NCBI GenBank assembly: GCA_004369045.1
Contig: ML213511.1
Location: forward strand, 61,195-125,194
Source: Heliocybe sulcata
Lineage: Eukaryota; Basidiomycota; Agaricomycetes; Gloeophyllales; Gloeophyllaceae
Length of the DNA stretch: 64,000 bases
Direction: 5' to 3'
The position numbers and the translations under genes were made by a program. Of the stretch, positions 48,616 through 60,467 are shown in pieces (position 1 is the stretch's first letter; each line of letters begins with the position of its first letter). Below the pieces are notes generated by a model. That model was not told where the DNA came from. It saw nothing but the letters and a program-made list of their open reading frames with translations, and ran no database searches.

Positions 48616-49947
48616 TCACGATGAGCCCCCAAAGATCGATTGTGGCATCATCAATCCCACCTTCGCGCTCACATTTATAAGTCCCGGCCTCTGAGAATCA
48701 ATGCATCCAACGTACCACGTAGTTAGGCATGTCGACCTATCGATGCCCCTCAGCACATTTTCATCTCGAAAGAGGGATAGGAACGCGTACGACTTCGTGC
48801 ATGCGCAGGTCCCCGGCAACACTGCACAACATATACGCCTCCGACCTTTCCAACCCATGCTCTGCGCACAGGTAATCTATCATGTATCTGACCGCCGATC
48901 GTGTGGCAGTCCTCATATCTGTTTACGCCTAATCAGGACCCATTCACGGGAGGCGGAAACTGATGAACCTGAATCCACACCAGTAGTGCAATAATACTCT
49001 TCATTATTATCTGACAGTTTCGTAGAAAAGTGCGGCGTCCTGGTATAAGGTCGATCTTTCCGGACAGTGAGGCGCATCGTCGCTCGCATGGGCGTCTCAA
49101 TTGCACTGCCTGATAAGAGGAATGGTCGGCATAGGCAAGCAGCGCGCTTTCGACCAAGACTAACCGCAAACCTCTACAGAAGTCACACTCAGCCGTTCTC
49201 GTCATGAACCCGGCAGACAGTGACACAGCACTCACCTCCATCACCCTGAGCAGCATGGCCGTCCTAGTAACTCGGCACTGGTAAGCACAGTCCATGTTGT
49301 GCCATGCCGTCCAGCTCACCCCGGTCCAGAACAGGGCGCCCTCTACTTCTACAGGAAGAAACAGCGTCGACCCGACCGTCAAGTGCTTCGTATCAATATT
49401 GCCGCCCGTGTTGTAAGGAGCGGGTGTCTTGGAATCGGGACTTTTCACGCCTCGAGCGACACCCATCTCGCCTGCGAAAGGTCTCAGCGGTATCTTAATA
49501 CCTTTGGCTTCGTCGAACCACGCAAAACCGACTTCCTTATCCAGGGTCCAGAGCTTAAGCTCGGGCTTAGGGAACTCGTCTGCGAGGAGACCAAAGCCAG
49601 GGATGAGCGCCGTCCACCCCCAAACTCCAGTCTCGACGGAAAGCACATCTACTTGGAGAGTGTCGCCGGGCTGAGCGCCTTCGACATAAACGGGACCGTT
49701 GACGCCATCCAGATGTGAGAACACTAGGGAGCCCAAGGTAGTGTCGGTAGAGGCGGGATTGATTTGACCGTTGGAAGCGTCTGGGCAGTCTAAACTCACG
49801 GTCTCCCCCGACTTGATGCGAGCGACTGGGAGTATGCTAGAAAACGAACACGCTAGACCTTAGGCTGGGGCTTCACCGTTCAGTACGAACCAACCTCTTA
49901 TTCCATGCGAGATGACGTTGTTCTCGCCTGGCAGAATGTATGGACAT
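48616..49947 (-). CDS. Acetamidase/formamidase (FmdA/AmdA family)
   Basis: Releases ammonia from formamide or acetamide for nitrogen supply, expected in the cytosol. The gene can be spliced completely. The start is the ATG at 49947 (MSIHSARREQRHLAWNKSIL, then PVARIKSGETVSLDCPDASN). After the long exon come LDGVNGPVYVEGAQPGDTLQ, ALIPGFGLLADEF, IPLRPFAGEMGVA, GGNIDTKHLTVGSTLFLPVE, GALFWTG|DGHAAQGDGE|VCG|SAIETPMRATMRLTV, CTTGVD, TRSAVRYMIDYLCAEHG, LERSEAYMLCSVAGDLRMHE. It ends with a 21-nt microexon (48716-48736, VDMPNYV) and a 45-nt last exon (VGLMMPQSIFGGSS). The NIDTK and GDGHAAQGDGE metal/active-site boxes are intact. Introns concentrate in the 3' half. It is 221 bp from the PMS gene stop, on the same strand. 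Confidence 0.87.
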
Positions 49948-50168
49948 GTCGATACTTGGGGACCAATACCGAGTGCTTGCTTTTGTAGATAAAGGATGAG
50001 ATGATGATTCCGAGGAAATGCCTGAGAGACAAGATCATTAATCATTCGCTGCCTTTCCGACAGAACCTGTTTCCAGAACTCCTAACACGGGACACGAGGG
50101 CGAACTGTAAATATACCTCTGAGATTTGAAACATAAACTACCATGTAGGCGCTTAGATAGCACAGCAT

Positions 50169-53100
50169 TCAAACCGCAGCGAAGGCTGCCCAATCGATGG
50201 CGCTCGACTTCTCTCGTCTTCGAGAGCTTTGTGAAAGATCGGATAGATGACGCATCGTAGGCCGACCGTGAGGACAGTTCCACGGCTGCTCGATGGTCCC
50301 CATATGCCGGATGACCTGGGTCGAGTAGTCAGTATTCTGAGCTTAACCAGGATAAAAGATCCCACCGTCGTCATCTGGCTTCTCGTCAAGGACATGCCAA
50401 TCATGACACTTTTCCGACAGGCGCGCATGGCGAACATGGCACGGGCTTTGGAACATCTCACCATCTGACCCGCCGGTCTATCGTTCATGAAATCTACGAG
50501 TTCCTCTAGGTCTGCAAATAGCATCAGTACAATACGACCCCGAGATAAGTATCACGGTATTCACCTTTCATGTCAAAGACTGTCCCTTTGCTAACTGGCC
50601 TTGCCACCAGCTTGAGTCGTTGACCTCTGCCCGGAGCAGCGTCCTCGTCCACTGATATGTCAAAACCATTCTGACGCAGAACCTCCAGGTTCTCGATGGC
50701 CAACAGCTCGTCTGCTGTAGTCAGCTCCAGGGCTTCGGGCCTGAGCGAGAGTTTGGTAACTTCACACCTCGACTATGGGGAAGAAGAGACGCACCTGAAC
50801 AGCGTCTGCGACTCTATCTTCGTAGTCCGCTGTAACATCTCAAAATTGTACTTCTCATCGGCAGCGTGCTGATCCACAATGAAAAGGTCGTCGGTTTGCA
50901 CTGCATCTTGGCTTGCGCCGCGCGCCACCTTGCGCGCTATGATGAAGCCACGATTGAACTGACCAATGACTTCCATATTGGAGAAATCTGTTTTGTCAAT
51001 GACCCTTGAAAGTGCGTCCGCCGCTTTTGCATTGTCCTGGGTATTCGAGATACCAGCATCGGCATCCACCGAAGTACTGGGAGCCTCCGAGCTATCTTGG
51101 TTGTCATGAAGGGCACTGAGCTTATCTCGCCAGACCTTCGAGACTCGCGACAGCTCAAACTGCAGAGTGGCTTCTTCACTGTCCAGATTGCGAATGATCT
51201 CGGTCACTGGAGTCGAACGTGCAGAGCCTTTTTCAAAATGGTCAATTGCTTGCGACAAGTCGGAAGTCGCAACTGGCGATGCGTTGTCCTGCGTAAGATC
51301 GATGACGAAGTCCTGCGCATTCATCTTGCCCATTGGCGCGGCAGAGTCTTCGTTGTCATCCGTTTCATCCAGAAATAGCGGCGTACTTGATCTCGCCATC
51401 ACTTCTGGCTGCCCGGTCCTCTGGTCCCTATCTTCACGGTAGTCTCCTCCGTTGTCTCCGCTCTGAAGCGCGTCTGGACGTCCCGCCATAGTGTCAATAT
51501 TTTCAAGCATCTCCTCATTTGACCTCTCTTCTTCGCCTTCGTCTTCGTCTTTGTCTTCGCCTTCGTCCGCATCGGCAGGATCTTCCGATGCATGCGCTAT
51601 CTGGGAACCTGTCCTCGCAAAGTTTTGGAGTTGGCTCCTTAAGGTTCGCCGAGCTTCCGTACCCTCTTTCGCAGATAGGCGCGGCCTCTTCGTAGGCCGC
51701 TCACTCCCGGCAGACGAGGGGCGCAAGTTCCACGAGGCACCGGAAGTGTCTAGAATCGTCTGAATTGGCTCGCGTGAGGGGCTGCGAGAGCTGCGGGTAG
51801 ATTTTCGACCAGATAGTCTGGCTATTGTCGGTATACGGTCTTCGCGATAAGTCGGAGGGCTCAGAGACACTGCAAGACCTGAGAGACGCAGCTGCTGACG
51901 TTCTAAGTACGTCGCTTCCCTGCTCGGAGACCGTGAGGCTAACGAGGAATACGCGTGCTGCTCCTTGAATGCCAGAGATCCGTCGCGAACGAGACTCGAG
52001 GTTGGCTCAGGTACCTTTGATGGTGGTTCATCCTGTGCCGCGGTGGAAGATCCTGCCACCGAGGGGCTGCGAGATAACATAGAACGGTCTGAATCGAGCC
52101 GATTTTCACTGGGAGTGATATCCTCGCCGGGGTTCCGAAGATCCGTCCTCGACAGTATGCCGCTGTTCGACTCGTGCGACGATGAAGAACAAGCCAGGTC
52201 TTCAATGGACTCCGGCAATGTCAAGTCATTCGATCGTATAGAGCTATTGGTAGCGATATCATCGGGGTCCGATCCAGTGCGGTCTTCTTCCTCGAGCCGC
52301 CTAGTCAGATCATCGTGTTCCTCTTCGTGAATTGGCTTATGCTGTCTTTGAGAGCTGCTTGATGTCGCGCCTAATGCCCCCGATGTATTCACATCGAATG
52401 TAGATCGAGAAGGGGAGTACGTCTTCTCTATCTCCTTCTAGGGAAGAGTGGTAGCGTAAGGTCCGGCTGAACAAATTAATTAGGCCCAAGACGCACCTTT
52501 AGGGCTTCGACCAGATTGTTCTCGCTATGTAGGAAAATAGTCCTCTTGTCGGGGCTTACGTTGATGTCGCATGTGTCTACACATTGTTTGCCTCAGTTTC
52601 GAGCTGAGAGGTCCGAGGTGCACGCACTGGTGGGAAGAATGAAGTCGGCTACGATGAAGGGCGACTGTGTGGCATTGAAGGAGCGGTAAACTTCGTTAAA
52701 TGCCTTTTGAACCTATTGAATCGCATCAGTAAACCTCAAACAGGAGACAACGTTTGACAGCAGACCTTCGATGGATTGCAAGGCCTCCCATTGATGTAAA
52801 AGAATTGTCGATCAGTGGCAGCGCGGCCGCATGACACTGCAAATTTAGAAATAAGTCCGCGGACGCGGACCTGTACCGCACTGAACGAAGGTCAGTTGTT
52901 TGCTCATCCGGCATGGAACTATCAACATACCCGTCATCTCCGCTGATTGTTGCATTGCGTCTCCCGACTGACTTTTCTGTCTCGACGTTGAAGCATAAGT
53001 TGAGATCTATTAGATTATCAAGAGATTTTGGACCCCAAAGGGCGGACACTGATGCTCTTGTCGATGGAGTGCCATCCGTGCGAAGCTGAATGGTCTTGCG

Positions 53101-53952
53101 ACTGGCATGCGGCCAAATACTCGTTAATCAAGGCGTGCATGCATATACTAGAAGACACTGACCCGCCATCAGGCTGGTTCGATACGGTCAAACGGACGCC
53201 TTTGTTCTCCTGTACGCACGGCACCAAAGCATATGCGTTGAGCAGATTGAGCGCTTTTCCAAACTCGCGTTTTGCGTTACGTTCGAGCTCTTTCCTACGA
53301 ACTGGGAGAGGATTGAATAAACCGGTCACCGTCACTGTTGTACCCCGCTTCAGGGGAAAATCACAAACGAATTCACCGCGACACGAGTTAAATTTACGGA
53401 CCTGTCTAGCGGCCTTTCCAGTGCGGCTTTTCACACGACCGTTCCTGTCCATCTCCAGTATTGTCCCCATTGGGGCCTCAGACGCCGTAGCTGTTGTCAC
53501 GATGACACTTTCACTCAGGGCACAGAGAGACGACAGAGCTTCTCCACGAAAGCCGAAGGTCATTACGGTCGACAGATCCTCAAAGGAGGCCAATTTCGAC
53601 GTGCAGTGCTTCAGCGCTGCAAGACTTTAGTGCAACGTCAGAATGCCCTTCCAGTGCGCCATGCATACCAAGGCTATCGTAGTCTGCTGGGGCGACACCG
53701 CTTCCATTGTCTATAACCTCTATTGACTTCAGACCATAGTTCTTGAAACGAATTTCTGCTTCCCGCATTATTACGGTCATCATAGGTCCGCATTGGAGGG
53801 GTTGACGCACCGATATTTGTAGCGCCAGCATCAAGACTATTCTCTGCAAGCTCCTTCACAGCTGTTTGAAGATCGATCACAACCTGTCCAGAAGTGATCT
53901 TATGCACGGAGTGCGAGTCAATCACTCTTATGGAGCCATTTTCTGCCGTCAT
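50169..53952 (-). CDS. PMS1: DNA mismatch repair protein PMS1/PMS2 (MutL homologue)
   Basis: Endonuclease subunit of MutL-alpha, which partners MLH1 in nuclear mismatch repair. The start is [20 protein letters not shown] at 53952. The GHKL ATPase has [43 protein letters not shown] and [20 protein letters not shown]. The transducer domain has [11 protein letters not shown]-like, [18 protein letters not shown] and [14 protein letters not shown] segments. A long acidic, Ser-rich linker (about 51000-52400) follows. The C-terminal endonuclease domain has [30 protein letters not shown] (the metal motif DQHAxxExxxxE), ACRKSV and [16 protein letters not shown], ending [10 protein letters not shown]. 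All endonuclease motifs are present, identifying the yeast Pms1/human PMS2 orthologue rather than MLH1 or MLH3. The symbol follows yeast naming. Confidence 0.95.
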
Positions 53953-54358
53953 ATCCCGAGTACTACAGACGATTCCAACTTGAGTTACGGCAAAGCCTAT
54001 TAAGCTTTAAGGCCTTTAATCGTCGCGCTGGGTGTGATAGTCGTATTGAGCCACAGAAAGGGCGTAACGGAGGGTCTCGCTTATACAAAACGGATAGCAA
54101 TGTTGATGGATCAGAAGATCCGTTAAGTTGTGGGCCGCGCCACAAGCGCGACGCGACTTTCAGTAACAAATATGACCAAATAGTGGGTGTGGCTTTGTGT
54201 GCTTCATAATCTCAGTGGGCTGCTGTCCAGATTTTTGCGTGACCTTGCGTATGTTTCATCCTGCCTCTATTCGCTGGGAGAATCTCCTCCTATACTCACA
54301 CGTACAAGTTTATCTGCATGCTACTTAGCCTCTCCACGTAGTCCCATTCACCCGAAGG
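53953..54358. other. Short intergenic region
   Basis: About 400 bp between the PMS start and the THI5 stop, same strand. It presumably holds the PMS promoter and the THI5 3' UTR; no specific site is recognised. Confidence 0.55.
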
Positions 54359-56085
54359 TCAAGCCGAGACCGCGACAGCAGGACTGAAGGTCGCCACCTT
54401 GACAGCGGGAACGGCGCTCAGAACGCCTCCCTTGGCCTTAACCTCCTCCTGCTTAGCGGCAACAATGCGCTGGTTCTCGTCAGGGTCCGCGATGTCAGGG
54501 TTGCGAGTCCACGAGAGATAGTCGTTCGAATAGTTGGGCTCGAAATCCTCTCCTACGACGCCCAGGCGCTTGCAATAATTGGTGACCTTCGTCCAGTCCT
54601 GGCGAACAAAGATATTAGAATCAAGCTGAATAACTCTCGCAGTCCACATTTACCCGAGGGACATTGGCACAGTCCCGAGACATGTAGGTGAAGCTCCGCT
54701 CGAAGATCTTGGCGTTCAGCGGAGTATTCATTGGCTTCTTGAAAAGCTTGTACTCTTCCCAAGCCTGCACCGGGTCAGCGAAGAGATACTCAGCGGCCTT
54801 TTTGACCGCGCGCATGAATGCTTTGACTTTCTCCGGGTTGGCCTTCAGGAAAGGTTCGTTCGCGATGTACACTGCGGATGAAGGTTAACGGTCAAATACG
54901 AAATGATAGTTGAACTACAACTCACAAATGGAACAGAAGCAGCAGCAACCGAGTTCAGCAAGTTGATCGATGCGCAGCATCTTCACATCACTGGTGGGGC
55001 GCTGTAGGTGCGTCAATGGAAGGGTCTTCAATTACAACTAATCAGTACTTACGCCTTGCTCCTTCAGCCACTCCTCAAGCTCGCACTGCTGTACGTTCTC
55101 GAGTCCAATACCGGCATCAATTGTACCATTGATGATCGCCTGGGACACGTTCATGCCAACTCGGATAGCTTGATAGTCACTGGGTTTCATCCCGTAGTAC
55201 CTAGTGAGTTCGTCGATCTGTTGCAGCATGAGAGGCAAGTTTGAGACATCTGATATATCCGACTCTGTACCTGAATCTTTCCGAATTCGCCAACGTAGCC
55301 GATACGCTTGCCCTTGAGGCTACGGAAGTCTGAAGTAACTCTAGATCCTTCTAGATAGATCACACCCGTGAAAGGCTGTCATTCGCATCAGTACACCCTT
55401 CATACTAAGGGACCCAGGCAGTGCCGCTCTCGACGCATGCATGAACATGATCCGATGATGACGGTTTGAATCTCAGCCTGGCCCTGGCCCTTCCTTTGCA
55501 AGCAAAGCAAGCAGCCGGCACAGACACCCGTGTGCACTACCAGTACTTCTCCCGAAAGAGAAGACTGCTGAGCATACATTACCGGGACATTATGGTTTCA
55601 AATCATGGGATGGAGCGTCAAGACCAGCTGGCTGGGAGCCGCTCCAACGAGCAGGACAAACCTCCTGAATATGAAGATCAATGGCCGGCTACAAATGGTA
55701 TACTTGCTAGGACGCACATCCATCAGGGTCCCCACAGATCGGATCGGAAATCCGCGAGCAGCGCCAGCGATACTGAGAAATACTTAGAAGATGTTCCACG
55801 ATCTCTGGCCTACGATGAATCGTACGTATGGATCATGGCTTTGGCACCCATATCGATCTTGCCAGAGCCGATGATTTCAGTAACATCGGAAGGATCGTTC
55901 GGCTCTACCGGCGTATGAAAGGGACTCTCAGGACGTTTCATGAATCGGAGACGACGGAACACACCGATGATAGCGACCTTGATGCCTTCGTCCGCAAAGT
56001 ACCCCTTCGATTGTGCAAGGAAGATGGGGGCATGGTAGGGCGTTGCATGCCAATTCAGGAGGAATGTGATCTTGTCAGTGGACAT
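54359..56085 (-). CDS. THI5: THI5/NMT1-type HMP-P synthase (thiamine pyrimidine)
   Basis: Makes 4-amino-5-hydroxymethyl-2-methylpyrimidine phosphate for thiamine. In the yeast enzyme the substrate histidine lies in its own active site, so it is single-turnover (family knowledge). Exons: 56085-55965, 55904-55826, 55772-55718, 55375-55271, 55217-55053, 55001-... to the stop at 54359; phases agree. The start is [20 protein letters not shown]. Key residues: KAMIH (Lys and donor His), the iron site CCCFC (LGCCCFCSI), [42 protein letters not shown] and [10 protein letters not shown]. The C-terminal tail is Ala/Val-rich. The intron after TLMD is 342 nt, against about 50-60 nt for the others, and contains a TPP riboswitch. 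Reading through it meets a stop after about 40 codons, so its retention would abolish the protein. Feedback control by thiamine is therefore likely. Confidence 0.94.
55417..55541 (-). promoter_or_regulatory. TPP (THI-box) riboswitch aptamer in a THI5 intron
   Basis: Transcribed on the minus strand with THI5. P1 pairs GGUAGUGC (55541-55534) with GCACUGCC (55424-55417), 8 bp. P2 pairs ACGG (55531-55528) with CCGU (55464-55461). P3 is an extended arm with apical hairpin CUUUGC/GCAAAG (55494-55507). The pyrimidine-binding CUGAGA is at 55476-55471. The P4-P5 arm aligns without gaps to the E. coli thiM arm: P4 UCG/CGA (CCU/AGG in thiM), GAU, P5 CAUG/CAUG (CUGG/CCAG), loop UUCAUG (AUAAUG), CGU, closing GA. 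Compensatory changes in P4 and P5 argue for a functional fold. It ends 41 nt before the 3' splice site. Splicing control as in Neurospora NMT1 is inferred. Confidence 0.9.
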
Positions 56086-56164
56086 GATAGTGCGAAAGAT
56101 GGAAGTAGATTGAGACGTCGGTATGGAAAGATGAGATAGCCCAACGAACTGCGCCCCGGGACCG

Positions 56165-56172
56165 TTTATATA
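56165..56172 (-). promoter_or_regulatory. TATA box of THI5
   Basis: TATATAAA on the minus strand, about 80 bp upstream of the THI5 ATG. Confidence 0.55.
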
Positions 56173-59100
56173 TGGCCATCCTGTTCTTGAGTGGTCATAG
56201 GAAGCATCCTGCATGACTGGCCATATGACGAGCCATTGATCCGTCTTTGTCCAGGGATAGAATCCTTCATGCACATTGGACGATAACGAGGGCATATCGA
56301 TTGGGATATTGATATCTGGGTGTGTGACTCAGCTACTCTTGGCCCAGTGCAGTAACTCCTTTGACTCCAAACATCGTCTTCCTTCACAGAATGCCAGCCT
56401 GAGTTCGCCAAACTCAGACGCTTGCTTGCTCTGTAAGTACGGTCTCTTCACGTTCCTGAGTCGAGCGAACGTGCATTAAGCCCCGCAGAGGTTAGAGGAG
56501 ATCTAACAGAAAATGCCGCGTACCAGGTGGTCTGTACCAGTTGCACTGCTACGCCTACTCTAAGGAGGAGTGCTATGCAGCCTCGAGAGATAGTAGAAGC
56601 CGAGCATCCCAGCTTAATGCAGACAGGAGATTCTTTCCATTCGAGGTGCAGGTGGATCAATAACGTGCCCAAACGCACATCACCCGAGAGAACCGGACTC
56701 CATTTCTGCGTACCAGCGCAATGTGAGGAGAATACGCACTTCGCGTTTGGCCACTGTTTTTTTGCGGTAAGCTCCACGTCATGCCCGCCAGGAGGTCCGT
56801 TTGGTCTCAGAGAGTCTGTCTCTGCCTTTAAGCCGTGGGCATGATGGTCAGATGCGCCGAGAGTCGCAGAAAAGGCCTTGGGACGTGTACAGCTAGAGTC
56901 GCAAGATCGCTGTGACGCACAGATCAGCGCTCGGCTTTCATAGTAGCTTCTCCAAGGCTGAGAGGGTAACGAGAGAGTAGAGCGCTGGAGGAGACACGCA
57001 TCGACGCACGGTACTGGCTCTGTATCCAGGCTCAGCCCTGTTGAGCGCTCGGGGAAGGAGGCAAAGCACAAGTCGACAAGTTCAGATACTCAGATGCTGG
57101 GTCTCGTCGGACTTCAAGGCGCTACTTAAACCACGATGCTAGCAAATCTCAAGGTCCAATTGAGCATGCTTGGTGTATACCAACGCCTTTTGTGAGTCGT
57201 GGCATATGGCAACAGGGAATGAGCAGCTTGTCCACAGCGAGTGAGCAGGTCTATCCGAACGTCCCGCTGTAGACAAATTATTTTTGGAGTATAGCTGACC
57301 CCAGACAGCCTGTGCTTGACATGTTAGTCGTGAGCTCAATATTGTGGCATTGCATTGCGACTAACAAGTCTTAAGATCTGGTACTACCTGCGAAAGTATC
57401 TCCATATGTATGGTTAACTAGTCTGAGGGCGAGTCTATCTATAAGTATTTGATGTCGCTTCTCTTCGTGGATAGTCGAAGTTAGCAAATATACGGTCGTC
57501 CTCCACCGCGGCTTGCAAAGCAAATTGTGATGTGCCTGTCATGGAGCTTGTGCCCCTTTCCCGCTATTATAGCGCCGACGCAACTCGCAACAACTGCTGA
57601 CATAGAGCAGGCCTTATGATTAGTGAACTTCATCTATTTGTATCCACGTAAGAATCATTTTTAGTCATTATCCGAAGCACTTAGGTTCGTAAACAAGAGT
57701 ACTTAACATCATCCAGATATTCAGTCAGCATGATTCAGAGATTGTGAGCAAGCAATAAGTACAGTACAGGGAACAGGGCAATACATGTTAGCCGAGCGCA
57801 TCACACCGAGCCTAGTAGGCAGGCAAGACATGTAAGTTGCACCCCGAGCTATACCTGCATCACGTACGATCCAGCTGAATGGTACGATCCAATTGCCGCC
57901 CATCCCTATATGGGAGCACCTGGCCAAGTTAATCCTCTAAGTTCATGCGAGAGCTCCGAGGGCGCCAGAACAGGCCGCAGACGACTTCCCCGAGCTCGAG
58001 AAACCGCATTCTGATGGTTCGGACAAAGCCGATCAGCAACAGCCACAGTGCTCTCGAGGACAGGGAGCGGGGAATTCTCAAAACGCGGACTAATACAGCT
58101 GTAGATTCATGAACAGAGTCGTCTGAATAAATCAAGCAACCTTGGCTGAAGTAACACACCTCATAGACCTTCGTAAGCGCTTCCTGAGTCACCGCAACAT
58201 GTCTGCAAGTCCCGTATGTGATTCGGACTAGGAGCTCGGTCCGGACGTAGTTCGCGCTCTGGATCAGATGTGCTGATGGCGATGAGAGTACCAGATGCAA
58301 GCCAGTATTGTGCAGCATCAAGAAGCAGGAAAGCAGCTTGCGGCAAAATACCCTGATCAAGAACGACGGCGAGAAGCGGCAAGAGGATCGGAACTGGCAG
58401 TCCAGCGAGGCCGCTGCGAGGAAGACCCAGCCAGATCGCGCACCGGCTGAGAGGGCTTCAGGTAACGGAAAGGATGGCTAGAGAATGTTGTAGCTATGCT
58501 CGGCACAGATTTTGTCGCCGTCGCTTTGTCCTTGGTTGTGAGGCATCGCTGCTTGCTGGGCGTCGTGCAAAAGAAGCTGCTCTCCGGCTTGCCACAATGC
58601 CCCTCCTTTTGGAAGGGTTCCGCATTTGCCAGATTTGTCTGTATTTGCTTCCGGTGGCACTGCGGCTACGCGCAAGATAACCACCAAGTTGCAAAAACAG
58701 CCGAAAACGAAGGATAAAAGACAGGGGAAAAAAGAAACATCGGCGCATTTGCTCGTTGAGTTCGAGGCATAGTTGTTATGAAAGGAGCGGTTAGTTACCG
58801 ACGGCGGTCGGAGCTTCCCAAGTATCAGATATTAATGCAGCAGAGACTACATATAGGTGTGTCTGGGGTCCGCCATGGTCCGAGAATAATATGTCTACAG
58901 CGGGACGTCCGGATAGACCTGCTCACTCGCTGTGGACAAGCTGCTCACTCCCTGTTGCCATAGTGGCAAGCCCGCAGACTGGATACCGTCAAGAAAGAAC
59001 AAGTCCGAACGTGAATAGACGCCACAGTGAATGACGAATATGTAGACGCCACAAACTGATACAAATACATGCTGGGCCAGGGCGAAGTTCAATAAATTTA

Positions 59101-59741
59101 ATACATGTAAGTCCCGTTGAACTTCAACTCTGTCATGGTGCACGATAGTCTAAACCGGCTGTATGTCTACGTGAGCTCCAGGATACCAGCACTGCCTAGT
59201 CCTTGCACAATCTGGCCAACTTGCGTCTGGACCAAAGCGGGATCTAATATCTGACATGGCTCTTGACGCGGTTACGCACGTATGCTTTCAATGTCCTACT
59301 CTTGTAACCCCTGGGCCTGATGAGGATCGATTGGTATGGAAGTTCTTGAGCCTCTCTTCGACTTGCGGTCGTTGCGGCACTTGACTACATCTCACAATCG
59401 CCAGGAGAGTCTCTGGTACAAAGACGTAGAACATATTGGTTGCTGTTTTAAAACGATGGGGCCCGCCGTACGCAATCCAGAGCCCTTTCTTCACGGACCA
59501 AGCTTTCTCATCATTAGCAGCCGTCACGATGCAGTGTCTTGTGAACACCAACTCGCTCACTGCAACAACATCACGACTTCGGCAAGCACGAACATCATGG
59601 CCGCAACAAGATGCTAGTAGGTATGGTATGATACACTATGGAGGCCGATCGTATCGACTAGTGGACTAATGCTACACGAAGAAGAAATCAAGAATCACCG
59701 AGGCATAAACTGACCAGTCCTCTAAGTCACAACTACTTCGT
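56173..59741. other. Intergenic, no recognisable gene
   Basis: 3.6 kb with no supported gene. The longest minus-strand frames (56448-57071 and 57929-58360) match no family I know. A hydrophobic minus-strand frame near 58300-58430 (PLLAVVLDQGILPQAAFLLL) could be a membrane-protein relic, but it cannot be extended by convincing splicing. Confidence 0.5.
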
Positions 59742-60467
59742 TCAGAACCCGATCGCTTCCCAACTCGGAGCTGAAGACGGATACTCTTCCGCAAACTGCA
59801 ATAGCCGATCGTGTGCTGTCCCCAGGAATTCACTCGGCAACCAGCTCTCACCGGGCATCCAAAGACCCTGGGTCGCTGCGATCCTAAGCAGCTGGGTGAT
59901 ATCCCGCTCATCAACATACTGCTTCTCGATCATATCAGGTCTCGTAGACCCCTTATGATCGGACCATCCCTGCAGCTTCAGCAGCAGGACTGCTGACAGC
60001 GGCATCACGGGGATGTCGTGAACCCTCACGATCCGCCCGCTACTGATGGTAGGTATGTTCATGATGCCTGGGAGCAGGATATCCACCTTGCAGCTCCGCC
60101 TGATCCCAGTCAGCCGGAAATAGAAGACCTTGTAGGTCGCGAAGAGCTTCTTGGATGGGACGAGGTAGAAGCGGCTGTCCGCCCTTCTGATGAGCTCCTT
60201 CAGCTCCTCCTGGCTGTATGTGCTTGTCATCACGACAAGATCAACGTCCTGCGACGATAAGTTGATATATGCACAGGGCGGGTAAAAGCTCCCTGTCAGC
60301 TGGACACGTACATTTGGCGTTCTAGATGTGCCGTATAGACTGCATGCGAGGCTACCGAAAGCGCAACAGGTCAAGCCGTAATCCGTCAAGATCCTGGTCG
60401 CGATTCGGGCTACTTCTCGAGTCTCCTCTAGAGTAGGAGGATTACGCCTGGCTGTGGTTCGTAGCAT
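59742..60467 (-). CDS. Nucleotidyltransferase-fold protein (basidiomycete family of unknown function)
   Basis: About 220 residues in two exons starting MLRTTARRNPPTLEETREVA. The fold signature is CCAFGSLACSLYGTSRTPN|DVDLVVM: a GS helix followed by an acidic DVDL strand, as in minimal nucleotidyltransferases. The intron between them has donor GTACGT after TPN and acceptor CAG before GACGTTGATC. Further conserved blocks are SQEELKELI, FYLVPSKKLFATYKVFYFRL, CKVDILLPGIMNIPTI, PVMPLSAVLLLKLQGWSDH and YVDERDITQLL. Many Agaricomycete genomes carry families of this protein (from memory); no substrate is known. The second strand acidic residue (KVDIL) is kept, so activity is possible. Confidence 0.75.
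   Translation of the reverse strand: MLRTTARRNPPTLEETREVARIATRILTDYGLTCCAFGSLACSLYGTSRTPNVRVQLTGSFYPPCAYINLSSQDVDLVVMTSTYSQEELKELIRRADSRFYLVPSKKLFATYKVFYFRLTGIRRSCKVDILLPGIMNIPTISSGRIVRVHDIPVMPLSAVLLLKLQGWSDHKGSTRPDMIEKQYVDERDITQLLRIAATQGLWMPGESWLPSEFLGTAHDRLLQFAEEYPSSAPSWEAIGF

Noticed and set aside
48616-49300. Acetamidase/formamidase looked truncated, with stops after EVEGALF
   Set aside because: Short introns restore GDGHAAQGDGE, CGSAIETPM and the full C-terminus in frame, so the gene is judged intact.
55466-55918. Plus-strand open frame of 150 codons across the THI5 5' region
   Set aside because: It is antisense to THI5 exons and the riboswitch intron; its openness is explained by them and it matches no family.
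56086-56170. TPP riboswitch in the THI5 5' UTR, the site known in Neurospora NMT1
   Set aside because: The leader is only about 50-80 bases and has no CUGAGA or P4-P5 signature; the aptamer is in the coding-region intron instead.
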